NCBI GenBank assembly: GCA_947424985.1
Contig: CANDYN010000013.1
Coordinates: 1-16,507, forward strand
DNA length: 16,507 nt
Source of the DNA: Rickettsiales bacterium
GTDB taxonomy: Bacteria; Pseudomonadota; Alphaproteobacteria; Rickettsiales; Deianiraeaceae
Reading direction: 5' to 3'
The notes beneath the pieces were generated by a model. That model made no database searches and was not told the DNA's origin. It was given only the letters and a program-made list of their open reading frames with translations. Shown in pieces: positions 6,276 to 14,251 of this stretch. Position numbers and translations under genes: made by a program. Positions within the stretch are counted from its first letter, which is position 1. Each line of letters begins with the position of its first letter.

Positions 6276-8828
6276 ATGGAAAAAAATGTTTCAAAATTAT
6301 CCATATTGCTTCTTACTATCTTGTTTTTTTCAAGTAATTCAAACGCATTTTTGCAAATACGCAAGAAAGAAGCGCAAACCCTTGATATAAATGTATCCAA
6401 GCCAATTATTGGTAACAATAAAATGGTTATATTTACAAATTCAATCGATAACAGCGAGGATGTAGACATCGCAAAGTCAAACTCAGGAGTTTTCGGTGCA
6501 AATGAAATGGGGGTTTTTTATGCAGATAATATCTTTGTAAATCAAAAAAATAAAATAATGCACATGAAAAAAAATGTACGCATGAGAACAAATCAAAGCA
6601 TTTTAATTTATGGAAACGAAGCGACTTTTGATCAAAATACAAAAAAATTAAATATGGATGATGCGCATGTCTTTCTTTACGACAACTCAAGCATGCTTGC
6701 AAAACATTTAATGCAAAACTCAGATAATGAATATGAAATGAAGGATGTACATTTCTCAGTTTGCGAACTTAAATCTTTTTCCGAACTTGATACTGAAAGA
6801 AATAGAAAACCAGAGGAATATCTTGAAGAGAAAAACATATTATCTCCATCAAAACTGGATACATTTAAAAACGATAAAACTTATCAAGACGTTGAAAAGC
6901 AATATCAATTCATACCTTGGAGCGTAAAAGCTGATAGCCTTGTAATGAAAAAAGAGGAGAGAGAGTTAACAATGAAAAATGTAAAATTTAAACTTTTTGG
7001 GATGTCTGTTTTTAAGATGACAGAATATAAAACTAAACTTGATAAAGAAGCCAAGAATGGATTCCTGCCACCACAAATGATAATGCTTGGAACAAGACAG
7101 ATTGGACTTGGTCTTCCATACTATACAAGACTCTCAAGCCAAACAGATTTAATAGTAACGCCAACTTTTTATACACCAATTTCTCAATTTACCGGAAAAA
7201 AAAGCAATCCTGCTGCAACAATGGATCAAAGAAGAATAAGGGAAAATACCCTTGGATTTAAATTAAGGCATCTTTTTTACGAAGCAAATGAGGAAAGAAG
7301 CGAGGGCTTGCTAAAGTTTAGCGGGCTAGTGAGTGACAATACCGGCCTGATAAATCCATACACAAGAACTTATAAAAAAGATGAAAATGGAAATACCATA
7401 ACGGGCAACCGTTGGAAAATTGATCTTGATGCTGACTTTGGAATATCAAAAGATACTTACGTAAAAGGAAAATTCCTGAAAACATCAGACCCAAATTTTA
7501 TGCCAATATATGAATTAAAGTTTGAACCATATTCACGAAATTTCGCCGGAATTACAAAAGTCAACAAAGACTCATATAACTCAGCGGAAATAATGGAATT
7601 TCAGCCACTTTTGATCTATACCTCACCCCAAACCTCACCACTTGCAATACAACTAAGATCTGTGTTTGAAAAAAAGCTTGAGAATATACTTGGTGGAAGA
7701 TTTTTACTTGATCAAAGATTTGTGAATCTTCAAAGACAAGCTGGATATGACAGCAGAATATATAATTTAAATCTTGGATATTCACTTCCAATAAGAACTA
7801 AATCAGATATATATATACATTCAAATGCATCATTACTACTTGACTCTCAAAGCAGTAAATATTCACAAATACCAGACTCAAGATATGGAAAAGTTTCGTC
7901 ATATTACGCCTCAACAAATACCGCAATTTATTCCAATGAAAACTCAAGAATGGCATATAATGGCCTAAACTACGGAGGAATAAATTACGACAACACAAGA
8001 AGATATTACAATTTATCAATCGACGTAGCGAAACCAATTTTTACAGGCTTTGGAAGATTTGGACAGGTTGTTATAGAGCCAAGATTTACATACAAACAAT
8101 CACCAAATCTGAATATGAAACAAATGATTCTTGAAGACTCACTCGGAACAGAAATGCAATCAACAAATCTTTACGCGTCAAATTTAAGCAGTGGATATGG
8201 AGTAATCGATAGCGGAAAGCGAATTTCTTATGGAGTAAATATGTATTCAAAACTTGGCTTTTCAGACCTAACTTTCGCAGCAAGCGGCGGAGTTTTAACT
8301 TATATAGGAGCGCAAAATCCAATGTTTGCAGAATATAATGGATTTTCCGGACAATTTTCAAACTATGTCGGAAATGTAAAAATTTATAATAACTCATTTT
8401 CATTGCAACATGATTATACTGTAAAATCAGATAATCCGGAATCCTTGCTGGGTGCCATAACAGCTCCGTATTCACACAGAACAAAGCTTTCAATTACAAC
8501 TATTGAGGGACTTACAATAACCGGTGCTTATAATAAATTTAGGTCAGATCCCTTTGGATACTTAGGAAGCATTACAAGCTTTTCACCAAGTATAATATAT
8601 TCATTTAAAAATGGTTTATCTATCGGTATAATGGGTGTTCTTATTACAAACAAGGGAGATGATAACTCAATCGCAGCAACATCTACTTGGTTACGCCAAG
8701 GTTTTTCAATTTTAAAACAAACAAATTGTATATTCTATGGCCTCAATTATTTTAAAAATAGTTATGCAATTCCTGGGGTATCCCAAGAACCGATAATACG
8801 ATTTAATTTTGGTGTTACAGGAATATGA
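6276..8828 (+). CDS. lptD: LPS-assembly outer membrane protein LptD
   Basis: 850 residues. LptD is the beta-barrel that, with lipoprotein LptE, inserts lipopolysaccharide into the outer leaflet of the outer membrane. Residues 1-24 are a signal peptide ending NSNA. An OstA/LptA-like jellyroll follows (about 78-160, with KNVRMRTNQSILIYGNEATF). The barrel entrance motif is strong: NGFLPP at 261-266, then GLGLPYYTRLSSQTDLIVTPTFY up to about 299, matching the GFL...LPYYW..P..D..ITPHY pattern. The rest is alternating, aromatic-rich sequence typical of barrel strands, to the end at 850. The protein has only two cysteines: C163 in VHFSVC, at the place of E. coli C173 (YTSC), and C818 in KQTNCIFYGL, at the place of the E. 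coli CC pair (724/725). Its presence implies that the cell makes LPS. Its TGA overlaps the tsaD ATG (ATGA). Confidence 0.94.
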   Translation: MEKNVSKLSILLLTILFFSSNSNAFLQIRKKEAQTLDINVSKPIIGNNKMVIFTNSIDNSEDVDIAKSNSGVFGANEMGVFYADNIFVNQKNKIMHMKKNVRMRTNQSILIYGNEATFDQNTKKLNMDDAHVFLYDNSSMLAKHLMQNSDNEYEMKDVHFSVCELKSFSELDTERNRKPEEYLEEKNILSPSKLDTFKNDKTYQDVEKQYQFIPWSVKADSLVMKKEERELTMKNVKFKLFGMSVFKMTEYKTKLDKEAKNGFLPPQMIMLGTRQIGLGLPYYTRLSSQTDLIVTPTFYTPISQFTGKKSNPAATMDQRRIRENTLGFKLRHLFYEANEERSEGLLKFSGLVSDNTGLINPYTRTYKKDENGNTITGNRWKIDLDADFGISKDTYVKGKFLKTSDPNFMPIYELKFEPYSRNFAGITKVNKDSYNSAEIMEFQPLLIYTSPQTSPLAIQLRSVFEKKLENILGGRFLLDQRFVNLQRQAGYDSRIYNLNLGYSLPIRTKSDIYIHSNASLLLDSQSSKYSQIPDSRYGKVSSYYASTNTAIYSNENSRMAYNGLNYGGINYDNTRRYYNLSIDVAKPIFTGFGRFGQVVIEPRFTYKQSPNLNMKQMILEDSLGTEMQSTNLYASNLSSGYGVIDSGKRISYGVNMYSKLGFSDLTFAASGGVLTYIGAQNPMFAEYNGFSGQFSNYVGNVKIYNNSFSLQHDYTVKSDNPESLLGAITAPYSHRTKLSITTIEGLTITGAYNKFRSDPFGYLGSITSFSPSIIYSFKNGLSIGIMGVLITNKGDDNSIAATSTWLRQGFSILKQTNCIFYGLNYFKNSYAIPGVSQEPIIRFNFGVTGI

Positions 8829-9889
8829 AAAAAAACGAAAAATATATACTAGCGATTGAATCCTCTTGCGATGATAGCTGCGTTTGCGTTATGGATCTTG
8901 ATTTTAATGTCATTTTTGAAAAAAGTATAAGTCAAATAGATTTACATGCAAAATATGGCGGAGTCGTACCCGAACTCGCCTCGCGTTCTCACATGGAATA
9001 TTTGCAAATCCTAATACATGAAGTAAGCGACGTGATAAATATTCATGATATAGCTGCAATCTGCCCAACCTTTGCCCCAGGATTAATCGGTGGATTACTT
9101 ACCGCAACGGTCTTGGCGAAAGGCATTTGTCATAGATATCAAAAAAAACTGCTTCCAATTCATCATTTACAAGGACATCTTGAAAGCGTCAATATTGACA
9201 AAAAAGAACATGTAAAATGTCCAAATTTAACTCTCTTAATTTCAGGCGGACACTGTCAATTTATATATTCAAAAAACTTTGGAGGGTATGAAATTATCGG
9301 AAAAACAATCGATGACTCAGTTGGAGAAGCCTTTGATAAATGTGGTAAGGTGATAGGTCTTAAATATCCGGCTGGGGCGGAAATAGAGCAGCTTGCCAAC
9401 TTTGGTAAAAATATCGAAGAAATAGGAAGGCCCATGAGTGATAAAAGTGCAAATTTTTCCTTTTCCGGCTTTAAAACTAATGTCTTAAACTTTGTGCAAA
9501 AAAATCAAGCAAAACTCAAAAATGAAGCGTTTTTTCATGATATTTGTTATACTATACAAGATAGAATCTGTGAAAATCTCGGACTCAAAACCCAAATTGC
9601 AATCGAAATTTTATTAAAAAAAGGCTATGAGTTTTCAGACTTTACTCTCTGTGGCGGAGTTTCTGCAAACCAAAAAATTGTTTCAAAAATGACCGAAATT
9701 TGCCGACAAAATCAACTAAACCTACACTTTCCAAAAATAAAATATGCGACAGATAATGCAACAATGATAGCTGTCGCAGGAGTTAAAAATTTCAAACTTG
9801 GAAACTATACTAACCTTGGAATATCGCCAAAAAATCGATTAAATATTGAAGATTTATCAAGTTTTTATAAAGAAAACTTATTAAAATAA
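8825..9889 (+). CDS. tsaD: tRNA N6-threonylcarbamoyladenosine transferase TsaD
   Basis: 354 residues, full length. TsaD, with TsaB and TsaE, moves the threonylcarbamoyl group from TC-AMP to A37 of tRNAs reading ANN codons; a universal, normally essential step. Seen: IESSCDD at 11-17, HAKYGGVVPELASRSH at 41-56, the iron-binding H114-x-x-x-H118 in HHLQGH, the ATP loop ISGGHCQF at 139-146, DDSVGEAFDK at 163-172, YPAGAEIE, FSFSGFKT, CGGVSANQ, and the last metal aspartate in YATDNATM. One segment is unusual: the common TxGPGLxGSL reads PTFAPGLIGGLL (81-92). Start overlaps the lptD stop as ATGA; an AGGA sits 2 bases before the ATG, one of the few Shine-Dalgarno-like traces in the window but too close to be ideal. 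Its 3' end overlaps the convergent small membrane gene by 9 bases. Confidence 0.97.
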   Translation: MKKNEKYILAIESSCDDSCVCVMDLDFNVIFEKSISQIDLHAKYGGVVPELASRSHMEYLQILIHEVSDVINIHDIAAICPTFAPGLIGGLLTATVLAKGICHRYQKKLLPIHHLQGHLESVNIDKKEHVKCPNLTLLISGGHCQFIYSKNFGGYEIIGKTIDDSVGEAFDKCGKVIGLKYPAGAEIEQLANFGKNIEEIGRPMSDKSANFSFSGFKTNVLNFVQKNQAKLKNEAFFHDICYTIQDRICENLGLKTQIAIEILLKKGYEFSDFTLCGGVSANQKIVSKMTEICRQNQLNLHFPKIKYATDNATMIAVAGVKNFKLGNYTNLGISPKNRLNIEDLSSFYKENLLK

Positions 9890-10132
9890 AGTAACCATTA
9901 AACCAAAAATTACAAAAATAGGAATACTAAAAGCAAAAATCTTAAATAAAAACCACGATAAATCTTTGAAAGATTTCTTTTTAATTATATGCTTTGCAAC
10001 TAAAAATAATACAAAAAATAATATCGGTAAAGCAAAAAATATCGCCAAAGATATCGTGCTTTCATAGAGTATATAATATACCCAACAGAGGGCAAAGATA
10101 GTACATAAAGCGTTTTTGCGTATAAACCTCAT
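9881..10132 (-). CDS. Small hydrophobic membrane protein coupled to ligA
   Basis: 83 residues, not recognised. Very hydrophobic, with three likely membrane spans at about 8-23, 27-48 and 58-82, separated by a basic loop (HIIKKKSFKD, about 48-57); by the positive-inside rule that loop and the RFIRK N-terminus would be cytoplasmic, although two spans between them would place them on the same side as required. Reality is supported by its ATG overlapping the ligA TGA as ATGA, the same coupling seen between clear genes here, and by membrane-like composition. It ends by overlapping the last 9 bases of tsaD on the other strand. No catalytic motif is visible; the function is unknown, and co-transcription with ligA may reflect compaction only. 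Confidence 0.7.
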   Translation of the reverse strand: MRFIRKNALCTIFALCWVYYILYESTISLAIFFALPILFFVLFLVAKHIIKKKSFKDLSWFLFKIFAFSIPIFVIFGLMVTLF

Positions 10133-12159
10133 AAATCAAATAAATCATTACATATATCATTCCATTCGGATTCCCCTAAAACTTTTACGCCAAGCTCATT
10201 TGCAAGCTTTAATTTTGATCCTGAATCCTCTCCCGCAACAACAAAATCTGTATTTCTTGAAACACTTGAAACAACCTCAAAACCAAGTCTTGATGCTACA
10301 CTTTTCGCCTCTTGCCTTGTCATATTCAAAAGCGTTCCAGTGAAAACTATTTTTTTACCAGAAAATTTACTATCTTGCTGTAAATCTTTTACGTCAAAAA
10401 CTTCAACTAACTCCGATAAAAGCTCGGAAAAAATTCTTTTATTTTGCTCATTTCTAAAATGTTTACAAAATTCCAAAGCAATTTTTTCACCAACGCCCTC
10501 AATATTAAAAAGCTTTTGCGTTATTTCATCGATCGCATAAGCCTCAAGGACAAACTTTAACGTATCAATATTTTTAAAAAATCGAGCTAAAATCTGTGAA
10601 ACATTTTGCCCAACATGACGAATTGATAACGAATAAATCAACCTCTGAAGCGAGAGTTTACGAGACTTTTCAATTGCCAAGAGAAGGTTTTCTACTGATT
10701 TTTCACCCATTCTTTCAAGAACTAAAAGTTCATGTTTTCTATTTCCTAAACGAAAAATATCAGCAAAACTTACAATAAATCCAAGTTCGTAAAAACGCTC
10801 AATTTGCTTCTTTCCAAGCCATTCAATATCAAATGCATTTTTACTTGCAAAGTGAATTAAACGCCCTAAAATCTGATCTTTGCAGTTTTCCGAATTTTCA
10901 CATCTCAAAGCAACCATTTCTTTATCTTTTACCAAAATTGACTTGCAAGATGGACAGTTTATCAATATTTCCTCGATCTTGTTGGACTTTTTTTCAATAA
11001 CTTCACAAACCCTTGGAATAACATCTCCAGCGCGTGTAATCTTTACAAGATCGCCCGAAGAAACACCCAATCTTAAGATTTCATCGTGATTATGAAGAGT
11101 TGCACGTGAAACCAAAACCCCTCCGACGTTTATTGGAACTAAATTTGCAACCGGTGTTATATTCCCAAGTCTTCCAACCTGATAAACTATAGATTCAATC
11201 TTGGTTATGGCGTAAATTCCTGAAAATTTATATGCAATAGCCCAACGCGGTGCTTTATTTGTATTTGAAAGCCTTTCTTGTAAACGTAAATCATCAACTT
11301 TATAAACAATTCCATCTATATCAAACTCAATATCAGAACGGTTTTTTTCAATATTTCTGTAAAATTCCAAACATGATTTTATATTCTGATTCTTTAAAAT
11401 TTGTGAACTAACAAAAAAACCCATTTCTTTAAGCAAATCAAGCGAGTCTGAGTGGGTTTTAAGGTCAAATTCTTCGTCAATTTTTGCAATAGTATAAGCA
11501 AGATAGCTAAGTTTTCGCTCTTTTGTTATATTTGAATCCAAAACCCTAAGTGATCCAGACGCCGCATTTCGAGGATTAACAAAGGGCTTATCGCCCTTTT
11601 CAATTTGTTTTTTGATAATCTCCTCAAAATTTTTGTGAGTTAAGAAAATCTCACCCCTAATTTCAAGATATTTTGGAACCTTCTCGCAGGTAATTTTCGT
11701 CAAAAAACCCTCGATTGTAACTACATTTTCCGTTACATCTTCACCAACTTTTCCATCCCCTCTCGTACAAACATGTTTTAAATTTCCATTTTCATATACA
11801 GCGGCAAAAGACAACCCATCAATCTTCAGCTCTGCTGTATACTTTAGTTCATTTTCATCACCCAGATTTAGATATTTTTTAACCTTCTTGTCAAACTCCA
11901 AAACATCATCGTCAGAAAAGGCGTTATCCAAAGATAGCATTTGGATTTTATGTTCTATTTTTTTAAATTTTTCATTCGATTCAAATCCAACAAAAACCTC
12001 GCCAAATAAGTCTTCACTTTGATATTTTTTAAGCAAATTTTCATACTCAATTCTTAAATTATCATATTCAAAATCAGAAATTTCAGGACTGCTTTTGTCA
12101 TAATAAAGTCCGTTGTGCCTTGAGATTTCAGCTTTTAATTTTTCAATTTCTTGCTTCAT
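10129..12159 (-). CDS. ligA: NAD-dependent DNA ligase
   Basis: Joins Okazaki fragments and repair nicks using NAD+. I choose the ATG at 12159 (676 residues); a TTG two codons upstream at 12165 is possible but less likely. Domains (numbered from the TTG, subtract two): Ia NAD-binding region with the YYD motif at about 21-23, adenylation domain with catalytic K114 in LKIDG, TRGDG at 134-138, RGEIF at 170-174 and NPRNAASGSLR at 197-207; OB-fold with GRLGNITPVA; a four-cysteine zinc finger C404-C407-C422-C428; helix-hairpin-helix repeats (about 440-580, GVG at 557-559); and a C-terminal BRCT domain (about 600-678, GKKIVFTGTL). Complete and intact. Followed by the small membrane gene through an ATGA overlap. 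Divergent from tlc; the start codon lies inside an inverted repeat. No Shine-Dalgarno sequence. Confidence 0.97.
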   Translation of the reverse strand: MKQEIEKLKAEISRHNGLYYDKSSPEISDFEYDNLRIEYENLLKKYQSEDLFGEVFVGFESNEKFKKIEHKIQMLSLDNAFSDDDVLEFDKKVKKYLNLGDENELKYTAELKIDGLSFAAVYENGNLKHVCTRGDGKVGEDVTENVVTIEGFLTKITCEKVPKYLEIRGEIFLTHKNFEEIIKKQIEKGDKPFVNPRNAASGSLRVLDSNITKERKLSYLAYTIAKIDEEFDLKTHSDSLDLLKEMGFFVSSQILKNQNIKSCLEFYRNIEKNRSDIEFDIDGIVYKVDDLRLQERLSNTNKAPRWAIAYKFSGIYAITKIESIVYQVGRLGNITPVANLVPINVGGVLVSRATLHNHDEILRLGVSSGDLVKITRAGDVIPRVCEVIEKKSNKIEEILINCPSCKSILVKDKEMVALRCENSENCKDQILGRLIHFASKNAFDIEWLGKKQIERFYELGFIVSFADIFRLGNRKHELLVLERMGEKSVENLLLAIEKSRKLSLQRLIYSLSIRHVGQNVSQILARFFKNIDTLKFVLEAYAIDEITQKLFNIEGVGEKIALEFCKHFRNEQNKRIFSELLSELVEVFDVKDLQQDSKFSGKKIVFTGTLLNMTRQEAKSVASRLGFEVVSSVSRNTDFVVAGEDSGSKLKLANELGVKVLGESEWNDICNDLFDL

Positions 12160-12190
12160 TATCAAATTATTTTATAATTTATTTGATAAT
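12158..12190. promoter_or_regulatory. Perfect 10-bp inverted repeat between ligA and tlc
   Basis: ATTATCAAAT at 12158-12167 and its exact complement ATTTGATAAT at 12181-12190, separated by 13 AT bases. The left arm covers the ligA ATG (12157-12159) and the whole lies in the 94-base divergent region. It could be a repressor operator or an mRNA hairpin hiding the ligA start; with no GC in the loop and only two G/C per arm pair it would be a weak hairpin, so an operator is the better guess. A TTGCAA at 12205-12210 is self-complementary and could serve as -35 in either direction (TATCAA 16 bases on for ligA), but no strong -10 for tlc stands out. Confidence 0.4.
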
Positions 12191-12253
12191 ATAAAAAAAA
12201 TATCTTGCAATTAAAAAATAATCTTTTAATCTGACTATGAAAAATTTATTTTT

Positions 12254-13750
12254 ATGTCTTCTGCAACTCAAAAAACGCCTGAATTTAAAGGTCTTCGTGC
12301 TTATTTATGGCCAATTCACAACTACGAATTGAAGAAATTCGTTCCCCTTGCACTTATAATGTGCTTTATATTATTCAATTATACAGTATTCAGAAATACA
12401 AAGGATACTCTGATTTTAACATCCGCTGGTGCCGGTACGATTACATTTTTAAAAATGTATTGTGTAATGCCTATGGCAATTTTGTTCGTTATCCTATACG
12501 CAAAAGGTAGTAATATATTCAATTCTGAAAAAATATTTTACGCAACCATGACGCCATTTTTGGTGTTCTTTGCCCTATTTGCATTGTTTCTAAATCCGAA
12601 TTTGACAGCAATTCAGCCTTCTGCAGAATCAGTTGCGGCAATGATCGAGACATCACCTCGTCTTGAAGGGTTTATCAGAATTTATGAAAACTGGGTTTTC
12701 TCACTATTTTATATAATGTCTGAACTTTGGGGTTCTATGCTTTTATCTCTTTCTTTCTGGCAATTTGCCAACCAAATTACAAGAGTTACCGAAGCTAAAA
12801 GGTTTTACGGCTTGTTCGTAGTTGTCGCAAACGTTGCAACTATTTTATCAGGCGTTGCAGTTCAATCTTGTTCATCTATGGCTAAAAAAATGGTTCCAGA
12901 AGGTGGGGATCAATGGTCTTGGACAATTAACTCTCTGATATTTATAACTATAATCGTTGGGATTGCATGTATGGCTCTTTATAGATGGATGCATAAGAAT
13001 GTTTTGACTGATATAAAATATTACGAACCACCGGCTGAAAAGAAGTCCAAAAAGAAAAAACCTGGATTGCTTGAGAGTACAAAAATCATATTCACATCGC
13101 CCGAACTTGGTCTCATCGTATCCCTTATAATATGCTATGGAATTACAATCAATTTGGTTGAAGTTCAATGGAAAAACCAAGTAAAGTTGTTCTTTGGAAC
13201 TGATAGAAATGCCATGAATGCATTCATGGGTTCATATTCCGCTTGGACTGGGGTTTTCACTATAACCTTTGCGTTCTTATTCGGATCAAACATCCTCAGA
13301 AAGCTTGGATGGTTCTTTAGTGCCGCTTTCACACCAGTTACAATTCTACTTTTTGGTTCAACTTTCTTCGTATTCGTTTTAAGTAAAGATTTGGTTGCAT
13401 CACTAGTTTCAAATCCGGTTTGGGCAGCAGCTTTGGTTGGTGCGATAGTCGTGGTTGCATCTAAAGCAGCAAAATATTGCTTATTCGACCCAACAAAGGA
13501 AATGGCCTACATACCACTTGATCAGGAACTTAAGACAAAAGGTAAGGCAGCGGTCGACGTTGTCGGAGGAAGACTTGGAAAATCTGGAGGTGCGTTAACT
13601 CAAACGATTTTATTAATGGTAATGTCTACAACCGATGTTGTCGCGATTGCACCTATTGCAGCAGCGGTATTCGTTGGGATGTGTTTCGTATGGCTTTATG
13701 CTGTAAAAGCTTTATCTAAAAAATTAAAGACAATGGATAACGCAATATAA
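12254..13750 (+). CDS. tlc: ATP/ADP translocase (nucleotide transporter Tlc)
   Basis: 498 residues, the same length as I recall for Rickettsia Tlc1. An inner-membrane antiporter with about 12 spans that imports host ATP in exchange for ADP; found in obligate intracellular bacteria (Rickettsiales, Chlamydiae and a few others) and plastids. Seen: the N-terminal WPIHNYELKKF at about 19-29, the first spans with FRNTKDTLIL, ELWGSMLLSLSFWQFANQIT with EAKRFYGLF (about 156-188), the basic loop after YRWMHKNVLTD with a lysine-rich KKSKKKK, VEVQWKNQVK, and the highly conserved segment KYCLFDPTKEMAYIPLD followed by GGRLGKSGG (about 405-447). Several segments match Rickettsia Tlc1 nearly word for word. 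Codon use looks less A-rich than in neighbours such as lptD, perhaps from high expression. Monocistronic; ends at a strong intrinsic terminator. Confidence 0.97.
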   Translation: MSSATQKTPEFKGLRAYLWPIHNYELKKFVPLALIMCFILFNYTVFRNTKDTLILTSAGAGTITFLKMYCVMPMAILFVILYAKGSNIFNSEKIFYATMTPFLVFFALFALFLNPNLTAIQPSAESVAAMIETSPRLEGFIRIYENWVFSLFYIMSELWGSMLLSLSFWQFANQITRVTEAKRFYGLFVVVANVATILSGVAVQSCSSMAKKMVPEGGDQWSWTINSLIFITIIVGIACMALYRWMHKNVLTDIKYYEPPAEKKSKKKKPGLLESTKIIFTSPELGLIVSLIICYGITINLVEVQWKNQVKLFFGTDRNAMNAFMGSYSAWTGVFTITFAFLFGSNILRKLGWFFSAAFTPVTILLFGSTFFVFVLSKDLVASLVSNPVWAAALVGAIVVVASKAAKYCLFDPTKEMAYIPLDQELKTKGKAAVDVVGGRLGKSGGALTQTILLMVMSTTDVVAIAPIAAAVFVGMCFVWLYAVKALSKKLKTMDNAI

Positions 13751-13772
13751 TCAACTTTATATAATAAAAGAT

Positions 13773-13805
13773 AAGCCGAGAATGTAAAACTTCTCGGCTT
13801 TTTTT
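13773..13805 (+). terminator. Intrinsic terminator of tlc
   Basis: A perfect 10-bp stem, AAGCCGAGAA (13773-13782) and TTCTCGGCTT (13791-13800), with an 8-base loop and a run of seven T (13799-13805). It lies 22 bases after the tlc stop. On the minus strand the same stem is followed by a T-rich tract (TTATCTTTTATT), and the convergent lipoprotein gene ends before it only on the far side, so it may also act as a shared bidirectional terminator for lon-hemW-lipoprotein, whose stop is at 13820. It is the only clear terminator in the window. Confidence 0.92.
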
Positions 13806-13819
13806 ATAAAATTGCAAAA

Positions 13820-14251
13820 CTACTTCAAGTTTTCATCAATATTTTTACAGAATTCGTCAGTTAGCTTTTGATCTTTGTTGATCCGAATTCCGGATTTATT
13901 AAACACACTGCAATTTAAATTTTGATCATTATCAATAAAAACTGCATATCTTTTTCCGCTATAATCAGAGCTAAAACTACAAGATTTCTCTGCAATTTTC
14001 TTGCTAAATTTTCCATCAAAACTATTGATAAAATAAAACTCCAGTTTTTTACACAAATCATTACCATTATCGGATTTTTTTGACTCAACAGTCTTATCAA
14101 AATCAAACCCGGTCTCAAGTGTTTGGTATTTCGCCTGATTCTTTGCAATTTGCTTTTGCATATCAACCGGGTAATCGTGTACAACTTCACCTCCGGAACA
14201 AGATGAAAAAGAAAAACAAACAAGTAATTTTAAGCAATTCCGAGTAAACAT
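13820..14251 (-). CDS. Small putative lipoprotein behind hemW
   Basis: 143 residues, not recognised. The N-terminus looks like a lipoprotein signal: a short basic start (MFTRNCLK), a hydrophobic stretch LLVCFSF, then F15-S-S-C18, an acceptable though not perfect lipobox, with Ser at +2 (outer-membrane sorting by E. coli rules, which may not hold here). The mature part is charged and Lys/Asp-rich, with four further cysteines at 67, 91, 114 and 135, an even number that would allow two periplasmic disulfides; strands YAVFIDNDQNLNCSVF (102-117) look like a small beta domain. The ATG lies 22 bases inside the 3' end of hemW in another frame, so translation is probably coupled. No Shine-Dalgarno sequence. 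The gene is the last of lon-hemW-lipoprotein and ends just past the shared terminator. Function unknown. Confidence 0.78.
   Translation of the reverse strand: MFTRNCLKLLVCFSFSSCSGGEVVHDYPVDMQKQIAKNQAKYQTLETGFDFDKTVESKKSDNGNDLCKKLEFYFINSFDGKFSKKIAEKSCSFSSDYSGKRYAVFIDNDQNLNCSVFNKSGIRINKDQKLTDEFCKNIDENLK

Noticed and set aside
8086..8493. 135-residue minus-strand frame, and others opposite lptD
   Set aside because: Antisense to the lptD barrel, with no start context or recognisable motif.
12160..12165. TTG start for ligA two codons upstream of the ATG
   Set aside because: The ATG at 12159 gives the full ligase fold, and the TTG adds only two residues with no ribosome site.
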